This document shows, one piece after another, positions 19,386-26,648 of a stretch of 53,508 nucleotides of DNA. The stretch spans positions 397-53,904 of the forward strand of contig NZ_LMRA01000013.1 in assembly GCF_001424705.1 (NCBI RefSeq). Direction: 5' to 3'. Below the pieces are notes generated by a model. That model worked only from the letters and a program-made list of their open reading frames with translations. It was not told where the DNA came from and made no database searches. The stretch is from Methylobacterium sp. Leaf465 (GTDB lineage Bacteria; Pseudomonadota; Alphaproteobacteria; Rhizobiales; Beijerinckiaceae). The position numbers and the translations under genes were made by a program. Positions within the stretch are counted from its first letter, which is position 1, and each line of letters begins with the position of its first letter.

Positions 19386-19664
19386 TCAGGCGATGGGCTG
19401 GCTCAGATAGGCCACCATCATCTCGGCGACGGCCCGGTCGGCGTAGTCCGACACGCTCTCGCGCCAGGCGACCGGAAAGGCCTCGACCACGCTGCGGCCG
19501 GCCAGGACTTCCGCGAGTTCCTGCGGCAGGAGCCCGTTCTCGATCGCCGCGGCGGCGGCCGCCCGGCCGTAGCTTCGCCGGACGTTGTGCGGTCCGGCCA
19601 GGATCGCGGGGTTCGCGGCCCCGGTCGGCTCAAAGGCTGTGGTGTGAAAGCTCATGGTCGTCAT
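19386..19664 (-). CDS. Hypothetical small protein
   Basis: A 92-residue protein I do not recognise: an Ala-rich N-terminal half (RAAAAAAIENGLLPQELAEVLAG) and a C-terminal helix (SDYADRAVAEMMVAYLSQPIA). It has no signal peptide or membrane segment. GGCGGGA lies just upstream of the ATG at 19664; a second in-frame Met is three codons later. It is convergent with the glycosidase gene and lies about 240 nt downstream of the FAD oxidoreductase gene on the same strand. Its codon use looks like that of its neighbours, which supports but does not prove a real gene. Confidence 0.5.
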   Translation of the reverse strand: MTTMSFHTTAFEPTGAANPAILAGPHNVRRSYGRAAAAAAIENGLLPQELAEVLAGRSVVEAFPVAWRESVSDYADRAVAEMMVAYLSQPIA

Positions 19665-19904
19665 TCCCGCCGAACTGTTGTCCTGTCTGCGTCGCGTCGC
19701 GTCCTACGCAGCGGCGACAGGGGGCGGGGCGGAAGGCGAGGTGGCGGTGATGCTGGGACGGCTGGCTCATGGCGTCGGCTCCGATCGTCGGCGTATCCGT
19801 GCGGCCGATGGAAGAGACGATAGCCGCATCGCCCGGGAATGTGCTCCTAAAGATCCGGCGCGGCGGAGAGGGGCGTCGCACCGAAGACCGTTTCAGCGAA
19901 AGGC

Positions 19905-21290
19905 TCAGGCGGCCAGGCGGTCGCCGAGCTGGTCGGCCACCGCCCGGGCCAGGGGGCGGGCCGCGTCGCGGATGTCCGGCACCGCGATGCATTCCCAGAC
20001 CACGCCGCGCAGCATCGGCCCGAAGGCCCAGATCGGGGCGTCGTGCGGCGCGCCCGCGACCCGGCCCCCGGGGCTCGCCGCGATGCCGAGGCCGAACGGG
20101 CCGGGCCGGACGAGGCCGCGGGCCAGCAGGTTGCGGATCAGCGGGTCGTCGGTCTCGGCGAGCCGGCTGAAGCCGGTGGCGTCGAGGATGCCCTGGACCG
20201 CGATCCGCTCGCGTCCGTCGGTGCCGCGCGGGCGCAGCGTCACCACCGCCCCATCCGGGGTCTCGTCGATGGCGAGGATGCGCCCGGCCCGGACCACGAG
20301 GCCGCCTCTGCGGATCTCGGCCGCGATCGCCTCCGCCGCCGGGGGCGCCGTGCGGTGGCGATGCACGTCCCAGTAGGGGCGAACATGGCGCAGGATTCGC
20401 GCCTGCTCGGCCCGCGGCAGCCCGGCCCAGAGGGCGTCGGTGATCGGGCGCAGGGCGTCGATGACCCCGCGCCAGTCGTCGCCGGCCTCCCGGGCCGTCG
20501 TGATCGCGCGCCGGATGGCGGCGACGAGTTTGCGGGCGGAAGCGCGGATTTCGGGGGTGAGCTCGGGGCTCCGCGCCGCCGGGACGGCGGCGTGGGGCTT
20601 CGGCAGCAGCCCCCGGCGGGACACGGCGACGATGCGGCCGGCGAACCCTTCGCGGCGCAGGGCCGCCACCGAATCCATCATGGTCAGGCCCGTGCCGATC
20701 ACCAGCACGTCGCGCGCCGGGTCGAGGGTGCCGAACGCCTCCGGGTGCCACGGATCGAGCCGGTGCCGGCGCGGCGCGAGCGCCGGGCCCGGAAGGTTGC
20801 CCATCGCCAGGACCAGGCCCGCCACGAGCCGGGGCGGCACGCCCGCGCCGTGCAGCCGGAAGCCCTCCGGCACCGGCTCCACGTCGCAGATCGCCGCGCG
20901 CAGGGGGATCAGCCGGTCGCCGGCCCCAGCCGCCACGCGGTCCCAGCGCTCGGCGAGGTAGCGACCGTAGAGCCCGCGCGCCGCGAAGGTGCCGGCCTCG
21001 GTCTCGCGAATTCCCTGCCGCTCCGCCGCATCCAGGGGCGTGCATGCCAGCCAGTCCGCAAAGTCCTCGGGCCGCTCCGGGTCGGCGCTCATCTGGCTCG
21101 CCCGAAGGTTCAGGAGATGGTCCGGGTTGGGGGTGGCGTAGGCGAGCCCGAGGCCGAAGGGGCGGCTGCCTTCGCAGAGCAGCACAGGGCGGTCCACCGG
21201 CAGCGCGCGCAGCAGCTGCTCCGCCGCCATCAGGCCGCTGAAGCCGCCGCCGATGATCGCAATGGGAAGCGGCCGGTGGGTGGACGTCAT
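19905..21290 (-). CDS. FAD/NAD(P)-binding oxidoreductase (NAD_binding_9 type)
   Basis: A 461-residue flavoprotein. PIAIIGGGFSGLMAAEQLL is the FAD dinucleotide motif at about 9-27, DVLVIGTGLTMMDSVAALRREG is a second Rossmann motif near 180, and DATGFSRLAETDDPLIRNLLARG is the ATG-type FAD contact. This layout matches the SidA/HpyO-like family with the NAD_binding_9 domain, whose members act as hydroxylases or oxidases of small metabolites; the substrate is unknown. GGGAG precedes the ATG at 21290. Its promoter region faces that of the SsuD-like gene, and a sequence closely matching one in that promoter lies 40 nt before its start, so the two are probably co-regulated in organosulfur use. Confidence 0.8.
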   Translation of the reverse strand: MTSTHRPLPIAIIGGGFSGLMAAEQLLRALPVDRPVLLCEGSRPFGLGLAYATPNPDHLLNLRASQMSADPERPEDFADWLACTPLDAAERQGIRETEAGTFAARGLYGRYLAERWDRVAAGAGDRLIPLRAAICDVEPVPEGFRLHGAGVPPRLVAGLVLAMGNLPGPALAPRRHRLDPWHPEAFGTLDPARDVLVIGTGLTMMDSVAALRREGFAGRIVAVSRRGLLPKPHAAVPAARSPELTPEIRASARKLVAAIRRAITTAREAGDDWRGVIDALRPITDALWAGLPRAEQARILRHVRPYWDVHRHRTAPPAAEAIAAEIRRGGLVVRAGRILAIDETPDGAVVTLRPRGTDGRERIAVQGILDATGFSRLAETDDPLIRNLLARGLVRPGPFGLGIAASPGGRVAGAPHDAPIWAFGPMLRGVVWECIAVPDIRDAARPLARAVADQLGDRLAA

Positions 21291-21329
21291 GGCGATGGGC
21301 TCCCGGGTGGTACTCCACCGGGCTCTTAC

Positions 21330-21349
21330 GGACGTTCGTTTTAGAGAAC
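21330..21349 (-). promoter_or_regulatory. Candidate operator, copy 1 of a divergent pair
   Basis: Read on the minus strand it is GTTCTCTAAAACGAACGTCC. It matches copy 2 at 21482-21501 in 17 of 20 positions and contains the dyad GTTC-N8-GAAC. It lies 40 nt upstream of the FAD oxidoreductase ATG and faces that gene. A regulator (TetR- or LysR-like) is inferred; no such gene lies next to it. Confidence 0.6.
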
Positions 21350-21481
21350 AAGCGCGTATTCGGGCGACGACGCGGTCGGAAGGAATGCGGCGATTTTCGC
21401 CCAAACGGAGGCTGCGGGGAGCATAGACGCAGGATATTCTAGGATGCCGGTGCGGCGTGGGATGGTCTCCTCCACCGGTTG

Positions 21482-21501
21482 GTTCTTTAAAAAGAACGTT
21501 C
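21482..21501 (+). promoter_or_regulatory. Candidate operator, copy 2 of a divergent pair
   Basis: GTTCTTTAAAAAGAACGTTC on the plus strand contains the perfect dyad GTTCTTT-AA-AAAGAAC (21482-21497) and a second small palindrome GAACGTTC (21494-21501). It lies 103 nt before the SsuD-like start and is oriented toward it. Copy 1 lies about 130 nt away in opposite orientation, so one regulator could control both divergent units. Confidence 0.65.
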
Positions 21502-21603
21502 TCGTTGACTCGCGGAGCAGTGAACGGGACGATGGAGGTGGCTCGGCGAGCCCTGGCCGCGCCCGGCCGGCCGTCGCCGACACATACCCTTGAGAGGGAC
21601 GTC

Positions 21604-22707
21604 ATGAGCTTCCTCGAACCGGACGCCGTCGAGTTCATCGGCTTCGCCGCCCCCCGCGAACAGTCGGAGATCCACGCGCCTACGGGCCCGGCCATCGACC
21701 GGGACTACCTGCGCCTGCTGGCCCAGGCCCATGAATGGGGCGGGTTCGACCGCATCCTGGTGGCCTTCTACGCCACTGCGCCCGACGCGCTCCTGCTCGC
21801 GGCGCAGGTCGCGGCGGTGACGGAGCGCATCGGCCTGATGATCGCCCACCGCACGGGCTTCACCGCGCCCACCGTGGCGGCGCGCCAGTTCGCCACCCTC
21901 GACCAGCTCACCGGCGGGCGCGTCGCGCTCCACGCGATCAGCGGCGGCGACGACCGCGAGCTGGCCCGGGACGGCGACCACCTGACCAAGGACCAGCGCT
22001 ACGCGCGCACCGACGAGTTCCTGGCCATCGCCCGGCAGGTCTGGACCGCCGCGCGCCCCTTCGATTTCGCCGGCGCGCACTACCGGGTCGCGGGCGGTTT
22101 CTCCGAGGTGAAGCCGGTCGATCCGCGTGGCATCCCGGTCTATTTCGGCGGCGCCTCGCCGCCCGCCATCGCGGTGGCAGGCCGGCACGCCGACACCTAC
22201 GCCCTCTGGGGCGAGAGCCTGGATCAGGTCCGCGAGGCGATTCGGACGGTCCGCGCCGCGGCGGCGCCCCACGGGCGGTCCCCGCGCTTCAGCCTGTCGT
22301 TCCGGCCGATCCTGGCCGACACCGAGGAGGCCGCTTGGGCCCGGGCGGAGGACATCCTGGCCCGGACCCGCGCCACCCGGGCCGCGCAGGGGCTCGGCCC
22401 GGCGGCGACCCCGGAGAACGAGGGTTCGCGCCGCCTCCTGGCCGCAGCGGCGCAAGGGAACCGCCTCGACACCCGGCTCTACACCGCCATCGCTCGGGAA
22501 ACCGGGGCGTCCGGCAACTCCACCGCCCTGGTGGGCACGCCCGAGCAGGTCGCCGAGGCGCTGCTGGCCTATCACGACCTCGGGGTGCGCACCTTCCTGA
22601 TCCGCGGCTTCGACCCCCTGGAGGACGCCCTCGCGTATGGCCGCACCCTGATCCCGGCGGTCCGCCGGCTGCTGGCCCAACGCGCGACCCAGGCGGAGGC
22701 GGCGTGA
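21604..22707 (+). CDS. FMNH2-dependent alkanesulfonate monooxygenase-like protein (LLM class)
   Basis: A 367-residue luciferase-like monooxygenase of the SsuD group, which uses reduced FMN and O2 to cleave C-S bonds of sulfonates and release sulfite. Motifs: EWGGFDRILVAFYATAPDALLLAAQVAAVTERIGLMIAHRTG, QFATLDQLTGGRVALHAISGGDDRELARDGD, YFGGASPPAIAVAGRHADTYALWGE and GTPEQVAEALLAYHDLGVRTFLIRGFDPLEDA. GAGAGGGA lies just upstream of the ATG at 21604. Its stop overlaps the start of the binding-protein gene by one base (TGATG), so the two are translationally coupled. The exact sulfonate or sulfone substrate is not readable. Confidence 0.85.
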   Translation: MSFLEPDAVEFIGFAAPREQSEIHAPTGPAIDRDYLRLLAQAHEWGGFDRILVAFYATAPDALLLAAQVAAVTERIGLMIAHRTGFTAPTVAARQFATLDQLTGGRVALHAISGGDDRELARDGDHLTKDQRYARTDEFLAIARQVWTAARPFDFAGAHYRVAGGFSEVKPVDPRGIPVYFGGASPPAIAVAGRHADTYALWGESLDQVREAIRTVRAAAAPHGRSPRFSLSFRPILADTEEAAWARAEDILARTRATRAAQGLGPAATPENEGSRRLLAAAAQGNRLDTRLYTAIARETGASGNSTALVGTPEQVAEALLAYHDLGVRTFLIRGFDPLEDALAYGRTLIPAVRRLLAQRATQAEAA

Positions 22708-23648
22708 TGCGGCTTCCCCTCGCGGTCCTCGCGCTTCTGGCCCTCGCCGGTCTCGCCCGCGCCGACGAGGCGGTGCTGCGCGTCGGCGACCAGCGCGGCA
22801 ATGCCCGCGCCCTGATGGAGGCGGCCGGCGTGCTGGCCGACCTGCCCTACCGCCTCGACTGGAGCGAGTTTCCCGCCGCCGCGCCCCTGCTGGAGGCGCT
22901 GAATGCCGGGGCGATCGATGCCGGCGGGGTGGGCGACGCGCCCTTCACCTTCGCGGCCGCCGCCGGGGTGCCGGTGAAGGCCTTCCTCGCCTTCCGCAAC
23001 CGGCAGGACGGCCTCGCCATCCTGGTGGCGAAGGATTCGCCGATCCGGACGGTCGCGGACCTGAAGGGGAAGAGCATCGCCACCAACCGCGGCTCCATCG
23101 GCCATCAGGTCGTGCTCGCGGCCCTCGAAGAGGCGGGCCTGCCGGCCAGCGCCGTGACCCTGCGCTTCCTGCCGCCGGCGGATGCCAAGATCGCGCTCGC
23201 CAGCGGCAGCGTCGATGCCTGGGCGACCTGGGAGCCTTACACCTCCACCGCCGAGCTCGCCGGCCTCGCCCGGGTGGTCCGGGACGGCAACGGCATCACC
23301 CCGGGCCTGAGCTTCGCGGTGGCGAGCGACGCCGCCCTGACGACCAAGCGGGCGCAGCTCGCCGATTTCGGCCGGCGTCTCGTGGCGGCCCGGGACTGGG
23401 CCCTGAAGGATCCCGCCCCCTACGCCGCAATCTGGTCGAAGCTCATCGGCCTGCCCGAGGCGGTGCCCCTGCGCTGGTTCGCCCGGGCGCAGTACCGGGC
23501 CGTGCCGATCGACGAGGCCGTCATCGCCGACGAGCAGCGCAACATCGACCTCTACGTCCGCTCCGGGCTGATCCCGCAGGCCCGCGCGCCGAAGGCCGCG
23601 GCGATCCTCGATCGCAGCTTCGAACCGGGCGCCGCTGCGGTACGATAG
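22707..23648 (+). CDS. Aliphatic sulfonate ABC-type substrate-binding protein, SsuA-like (first copy)
   Basis: A 313-residue periplasmic protein. MRLPLAVLALLALAGLARA is a signal peptide cleaved before DEAVLRVG. The mature part has the SsuA/TauA pattern: NAGAIDAGGVGDAPFTFAAAAGVPVKAFLA, SPIRTVADLKGKSIATNRGSIGHQVVLAALEEAGL and ALASGSVDAWATWEPYTSTAE. It should capture organosulfonates for import. The start codon overlaps the stop of the monooxygenase gene. No permease or ATPase gene for it lies in the window, so it must work with a transporter elsewhere. Confidence 0.85.
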   Translation: MRLPLAVLALLALAGLARADEAVLRVGDQRGNARALMEAAGVLADLPYRLDWSEFPAAAPLLEALNAGAIDAGGVGDAPFTFAAAAGVPVKAFLAFRNRQDGLAILVAKDSPIRTVADLKGKSIATNRGSIGHQVVLAALEEAGLPASAVTLRFLPPADAKIALASGSVDAWATWEPYTSTAELAGLARVVRDGNGITPGLSFAVASDAALTTKRAQLADFGRRLVAARDWALKDPAPYAAIWSKLIGLPEAVPLRWFARAQYRAVPIDEAVIADEQRNIDLYVRSGLIPQARAPKAAAILDRSFEPGAAAVR

Positions 23649-23677
23649 GCCGCGACCCAAAGCGCGAGAGGCGACCC

Positions 23678-24205
23678 ATGCACGGCGACCACGACCATCC
23701 CCACGACCACAGTCACGACGATCACCCGCACGACCACGAAGCCCCGGCCGAGCGCTGGAAGCACGACGGCGTGCGGGTGATCCCGGGCGACAAGCTCGAC
23801 GCCAACACGGCCCAGACGCCGGGCATGTTCCGGCAGGCGGCGATCAACCAGGCCCGGGTCGGCGCCCAGAAGATCTGGGCCGGCACCGTGGCGATCGCCC
23901 CCGACGCCAAGACCGGCGTCCACCACCACGGCGCCCTGGAGAGCGTGATCTACGTGGTCTCGGGCCGCGCCCGGATGCGCTGGGGCGACCGGCTCGAATA
24001 CGTGGCCGAGGCCGGCCCCGGCGACTTCATCTTCGTGCCGCCCTACGTGCCGCACCAGGAGATCAACGCCGATCCGGACCAGCCCCTGAACTGCGTCCTC
24101 GTCCGCTCCGACAACGAGGCCGTGGTGGTCAACATCACCGAGGTCGAGCCCGTCGAGCGGCCCGAGACGGTCCACTGGGTCGACCCCATCCACAAGCATC
24201 CCTGA
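23678..24205 (+). CDS. Cupin-domain protein with His-rich N-terminus
   Basis: A 175-residue protein. The first 21 residues hold ten His and several Asp residues (HGDHDHPHDHSHDD), a metal-binding tail. The cupin core follows: HHHGALESVIYVVSGRARMRWGD is cupin motif 1, with metal-binding His residues and a Glu, and GDFIFVPPYVPHQEINAD is motif 2. It sits 29 nt after the first sulfonate-binding protein and 14 nt before the second, so it belongs to the same operon. It could be a cysteine- or sulfur-compound dioxygenase or an isomerase; the reaction is not clear. No signal peptide, so cytosolic. Confidence 0.8.
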   Translation: MHGDHDHPHDHSHDDHPHDHEAPAERWKHDGVRVIPGDKLDANTAQTPGMFRQAAINQARVGAQKIWAGTVAIAPDAKTGVHHHGALESVIYVVSGRARMRWGDRLEYVAEAGPGDFIFVPPYVPHQEINADPDQPLNCVLVRSDNEAVVVNITEVEPVERPETVHWVDPIHKHP

Positions 24206-24219
24206 CGAGACGAGACTCC

Positions 24220-25188
24220 ATGATCCATCGCCGCCACGCGCTGCGCGCCGCCGCCGCGCTCAGCCTGTTCGCCCTGACCCTCGCCCCCGGCTCCGGCCGG
24301 GCCGCCGAGGGGGCCAAGCTCCGCATCGGCTTCCAGAAATCCTCGACGCTGATCGCCCTGCTGAAGGAGGAGTCCGCCCTGGAGAAGGCCCTGGCGCCGC
24401 TGAACGTCACCGTCACGTGGCACGAGTTCACCAGCGGCCTGCCGATCATGGAGGCGCTCAATGCCGGCCAGATCGACGTGTCGGCGGATGTGGCCGACAC
24501 CGTGCCGATCTTCGCCCAGGCCGCCCAGGCGCGGATCGCCTACATCGCCCAGGAGGCGGCCTCGCCGACCGCGCAGGCGATTCTGGTCGCGGCCGATTCG
24601 CCGATCAGGACGGTCGCCGACCTGAAGGGCCGCAAAGTCGCGGTGACCAAGGGGGCCGGCAGCCACTACCTGCTCCTGGCCGCCCTCGCGGCCGAAAAAC
24701 TGCCCTTCAAGGCGATCAGCCCGGCCTACCTGACGCCGTCGGACGGGCGCGCGGCCTTGGCCAGCGGCAGCGTCGAGGCCTGGGTCGCCTGGGACCCGTT
24801 CCTGTCGGCGGCCGAGCAGCAGACCGGCGCCCGCGTCCTGCGCGACGGCACCGGCCTGTCCCAGTACAAGCGATACTACCTGGCCGGGGCCGACTACGCG
24901 ACGCAGCGCGCGGACGTGCTCGCGCTGCTCTTCGGCAAGCTGCGCGAGACCGGGACCTGGGTGAAGGCCAACCCGGACGCCGCCGCCGCCCGGCTCGGCG
25001 CCCTGTGGAAGCTCGACCCGGCCATCGTCCGGCAGGCGAATGCCCGGCGCAGCTACCAGGTCGAGCCCGTCACCCACGCCGCCCTCGCCGAGCAGCAGAC
25101 CATCGCGGACGCCTTCCGCGCCGAGGGCCTGCTCCCCCGCGCCGTCGACGCCGCTTCCCTGCCGATCTGGGCGCCGCCGGGTCTCTGA
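24220..25188 (+). CDS. Aliphatic sulfonate ABC-type substrate-binding protein, SsuA-like (second copy)
   Basis: A 322-residue periplasmic binding protein with signal peptide MIHRRHALRAAAALSLFALTLAPGSGRA, which has a basic start that may be Tat-like (RRHALRA). It shares with the first copy the blocks LNAGQIDVSADVADTVPIF, SPIRTVADLKGRKVAVTKG and ALASGSVEAWVAWDPF, but is clearly diverged, so the pair may recognise different sulfonates. KLRIGFQKSSTLIALLKEE at the mature start is typical of SsuA. It ends the operon; the next gene is convergent. As with the first copy, no permease or ATPase gene is nearby. Confidence 0.85.
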   Translation: MIHRRHALRAAAALSLFALTLAPGSGRAAEGAKLRIGFQKSSTLIALLKEESALEKALAPLNVTVTWHEFTSGLPIMEALNAGQIDVSADVADTVPIFAQAAQARIAYIAQEAASPTAQAILVAADSPIRTVADLKGRKVAVTKGAGSHYLLLAALAAEKLPFKAISPAYLTPSDGRAALASGSVEAWVAWDPFLSAAEQQTGARVLRDGTGLSQYKRYYLAGADYATQRADVLALLFGKLRETGTWVKANPDAAAARLGALWKLDPAIVRQANARRSYQVEPVTHAALAEQQTIADAFRAEGLLPRAVDAASLPIWAPPGL

Positions 25189-25236
25189 GCGGGCCGGCCC
25201 CGCAACGCCCCGTCGGGGCGCCCGAGGCCGGACCGT

Positions 25237-25983
25237 TCAGCGGATGCCGCCGCTGGCGGTGATGTTCTCGCCGGTGAGCCAGCGGGCCTCGTCCGAGGCC
25301 AGGAAGGCGACGACGTCGGCGATGTCGCCCGGGTGGCCGGCACGGCCCAGCGGCGTCTGGGCGACGAAGCCGGCCTCCATCTCCGAGCCGGTGATGCCGG
25401 CGCTGTGCGTACCCTCGGTGACCACGTAGCCCGGGCTGACCGTGTTGACCCGGATGCGGCGCGGGGCGAGCTCGTTGGCGAGGACGCCCGAGATCGCGTT
25501 CACGGCGCCCTTGGTCCCGCTGTAGACCGCGGCGGCCGGGGTGCTCACATGGGTGATGGCCGAGGAGATGTTGACGATACTCCCGCCCTCGCCGAGGTGC
25601 TTGGCCGCCGCCCCGGAGGCGAGCAGGACGCCCAGGACGTTGATGTCGAAGAGCCGGCGGTAATGCGCCTCCGTGACCTCCTCGATCGCGGCGAATTCAT
25701 AGACGCCGGAATTGTTGACCAGCACGTCGAGCCGGCCGAACTGTGCCACCGCCGCCTCGATCAGGGCCTGCGCCTCCGCGGCCTTCGAGACGTCCGCCCG
25801 CACCGCGATGGCCCGTCCGCCCGCCGCGGTGATCCCCGCCACCACCGCTTCCGCGCCCGTCTGGCTCGAGGCGTAATTGACCACCACCGCCGCGCCGTCC
25901 CGCGCCAGCGCCGTGGCGATTCCCGCGCCGATGCCCTTCGACGCGCCGGTCACGACGGCCACCTTGCCCTGAAGCTTCGACAT
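25237..25983 (-). CDS. Short-chain dehydrogenase/reductase
   Basis: A 248-residue classical SDR. TGASKGIG (13-20) binds NAD(P)H, NNSGV is the structural motif after the fourth strand, and the catalytic set is Ser in NISSAITH, then Tyr and Lys in YSGTK. PGYVVTEGTH and the C-terminal WLTGENITASGGIR are typical of 3-oxoacyl-reductase-like or quinone-reductase-like SDRs. Substrate unknown. The gene diverges from an ArsR-type regulator, and a perfect 23-nt palindrome lies in the gap, so it is very likely repressed by that regulator. Confidence 0.9.
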   Translation of the reverse strand: MSKLQGKVAVVTGASKGIGAGIATALARDGAAVVVNYASSQTGAEAVVAGITAAGGRAIAVRADVSKAAEAQALIEAAVAQFGRLDVLVNNSGVYEFAAIEEVTEAHYRRLFDINVLGVLLASGAAAKHLGEGGSIVNISSAITHVSTPAAAVYSGTKGAVNAISGVLANELAPRRIRVNTVSPGYVVTEGTHSAGITGSEMEAGFVAQTPLGRAGHPGDIADVVAFLASDEARWLTGENITASGGIR

Positions 25984-26037
25984 CTCAGCATCCTTCGACC
26001 CTGGGCCGGCGCCGCCATGGCGCCTTGCGTCCCATAG

Positions 26038-26060
26038 TTCGGAAGTTCGGAACTTCCGAA
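26038..26060. promoter_or_regulatory. Perfect palindrome, probable ArsR-type operator
   Basis: TTCGGAAGTT and AACTTCCGAA form perfect 10-nt arms around CGG. The site lies 55 nt from the SDR start and 31 nt before the regulator ATG, between the divergent genes. Winged-helix ArsR proteins bind such dyads, so it should control both directions. Confidence 0.75.
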
Positions 26061-26090
26061 GAGGAGATCAAGACCCTAGATGTCGAAATC

Positions 26091-26456
26091 ATGAGACCGC
26101 TGTTCCACCCCGCGCCCGAGGACCTGCAAGCAAGTGCGATCCTGCACGCGCTGGCCGACCCGAACCGGGCCGCGATTTTCGCCAACATCATGCGGGCCGG
26201 CTGCGTCGAGGCCTGCGCGTCGCTCGCGACGGTGGGCGACCGGGTGATCCCGAAATCCTCGCTCTCCAACCACTTCAAGGTGCTGCGCGAGGCCGGGCTG
26301 ATCCGCAGCGAGCGCCACGGGGTCGAGATGCGCAACCACGCACGCTGGGACGAGGTAGAGGCCCGCTTCCCGGGCCTGCTGCGATCGATCCTGAACGCCT
26401 ATGCGGGCGAAGGGCCACGGGGGGAGCCGCCCCTGCCTGCCTCCGATCCCGACTAG
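26091..26456 (+). CDS. ArsR-family transcriptional regulator
   Basis: A 121-residue winged-helix regulator. AILHALADPNRAAIFANIM is the first helix block common to ArsR proteins, and IPKSSLSNHFKVLREAGLIRSERHGVEMRNHAR is the recognition helix and wing. No cysteine pair for metal sensing (such as ELCVC) is seen, although Cys lies in AGCVEACAS; it may sense an organic compound or a redox signal. A TTG start at 26025 would place the palindrome inside the coding sequence, so the ATG at 26091 is preferred despite a weak ribosome site. It diverges from the SDR, its probable target. Confidence 0.82.
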   Translation: MRPLFHPAPEDLQASAILHALADPNRAAIFANIMRAGCVEACASLATVGDRVIPKSSLSNHFKVLREAGLIRSERHGVEMRNHARWDEVEARFPGLLRSILNAYAGEGPRGEPPLPASDPD

Positions 26457-26490
26457 CTGCGGGCGTTCCGATCGCCGACAAATCCGCACC

Positions 26491-26602
26491 GTCATTCCGG
26501 GGCGCCGAAGGCGAGCCCGGAATCCAGAGCCGCCGACAGTGCAAGTCCTTGCACCACATGTGTTTCTGGATCCCGGGCTCCGCTGCGCGGCCCCGGGATG
26601 AC
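26491..26602. repeat. REP-like intergenic palindrome (112 nt)
   Basis: Two 37-nt arms, 26491-26527 and 26566-26602, are near-perfect inverted copies beginning GTCATTCCGGGGC and ending GGCCCCGGGATGAC. The roughly 38-nt centre includes a smaller GTGCAAG/CTTGCAC dyad. Elements of this kind (read as WIPGSPSAPRNDG in one frame) are scattered in Methylobacterium and related genomes. It would fold into a long hairpin between the regulator and dsdA, and could stop transcription or protect RNA ends. Confidence 0.75.
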
Positions 26603-26648
26603 GCTGTGCTGGGGTCGGGAGCCGCGCCCATTCCGACCCCAGAACGCC

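Noticed and set aside
19630..19769. A 46-codon minus-strand frame (MSQPSQHHRH start) between the FAD gene and the 92-residue gene
   Set aside because: It overlaps the following gene and has no family or codon support.
16770..19823. A very long plus-strand open frame over the GH63-like gene
   Set aside because: It is out of frame with the recognised glycosidase and reads as Arg/Pro/Ala-rich low-complexity sequence caused by high GC content.
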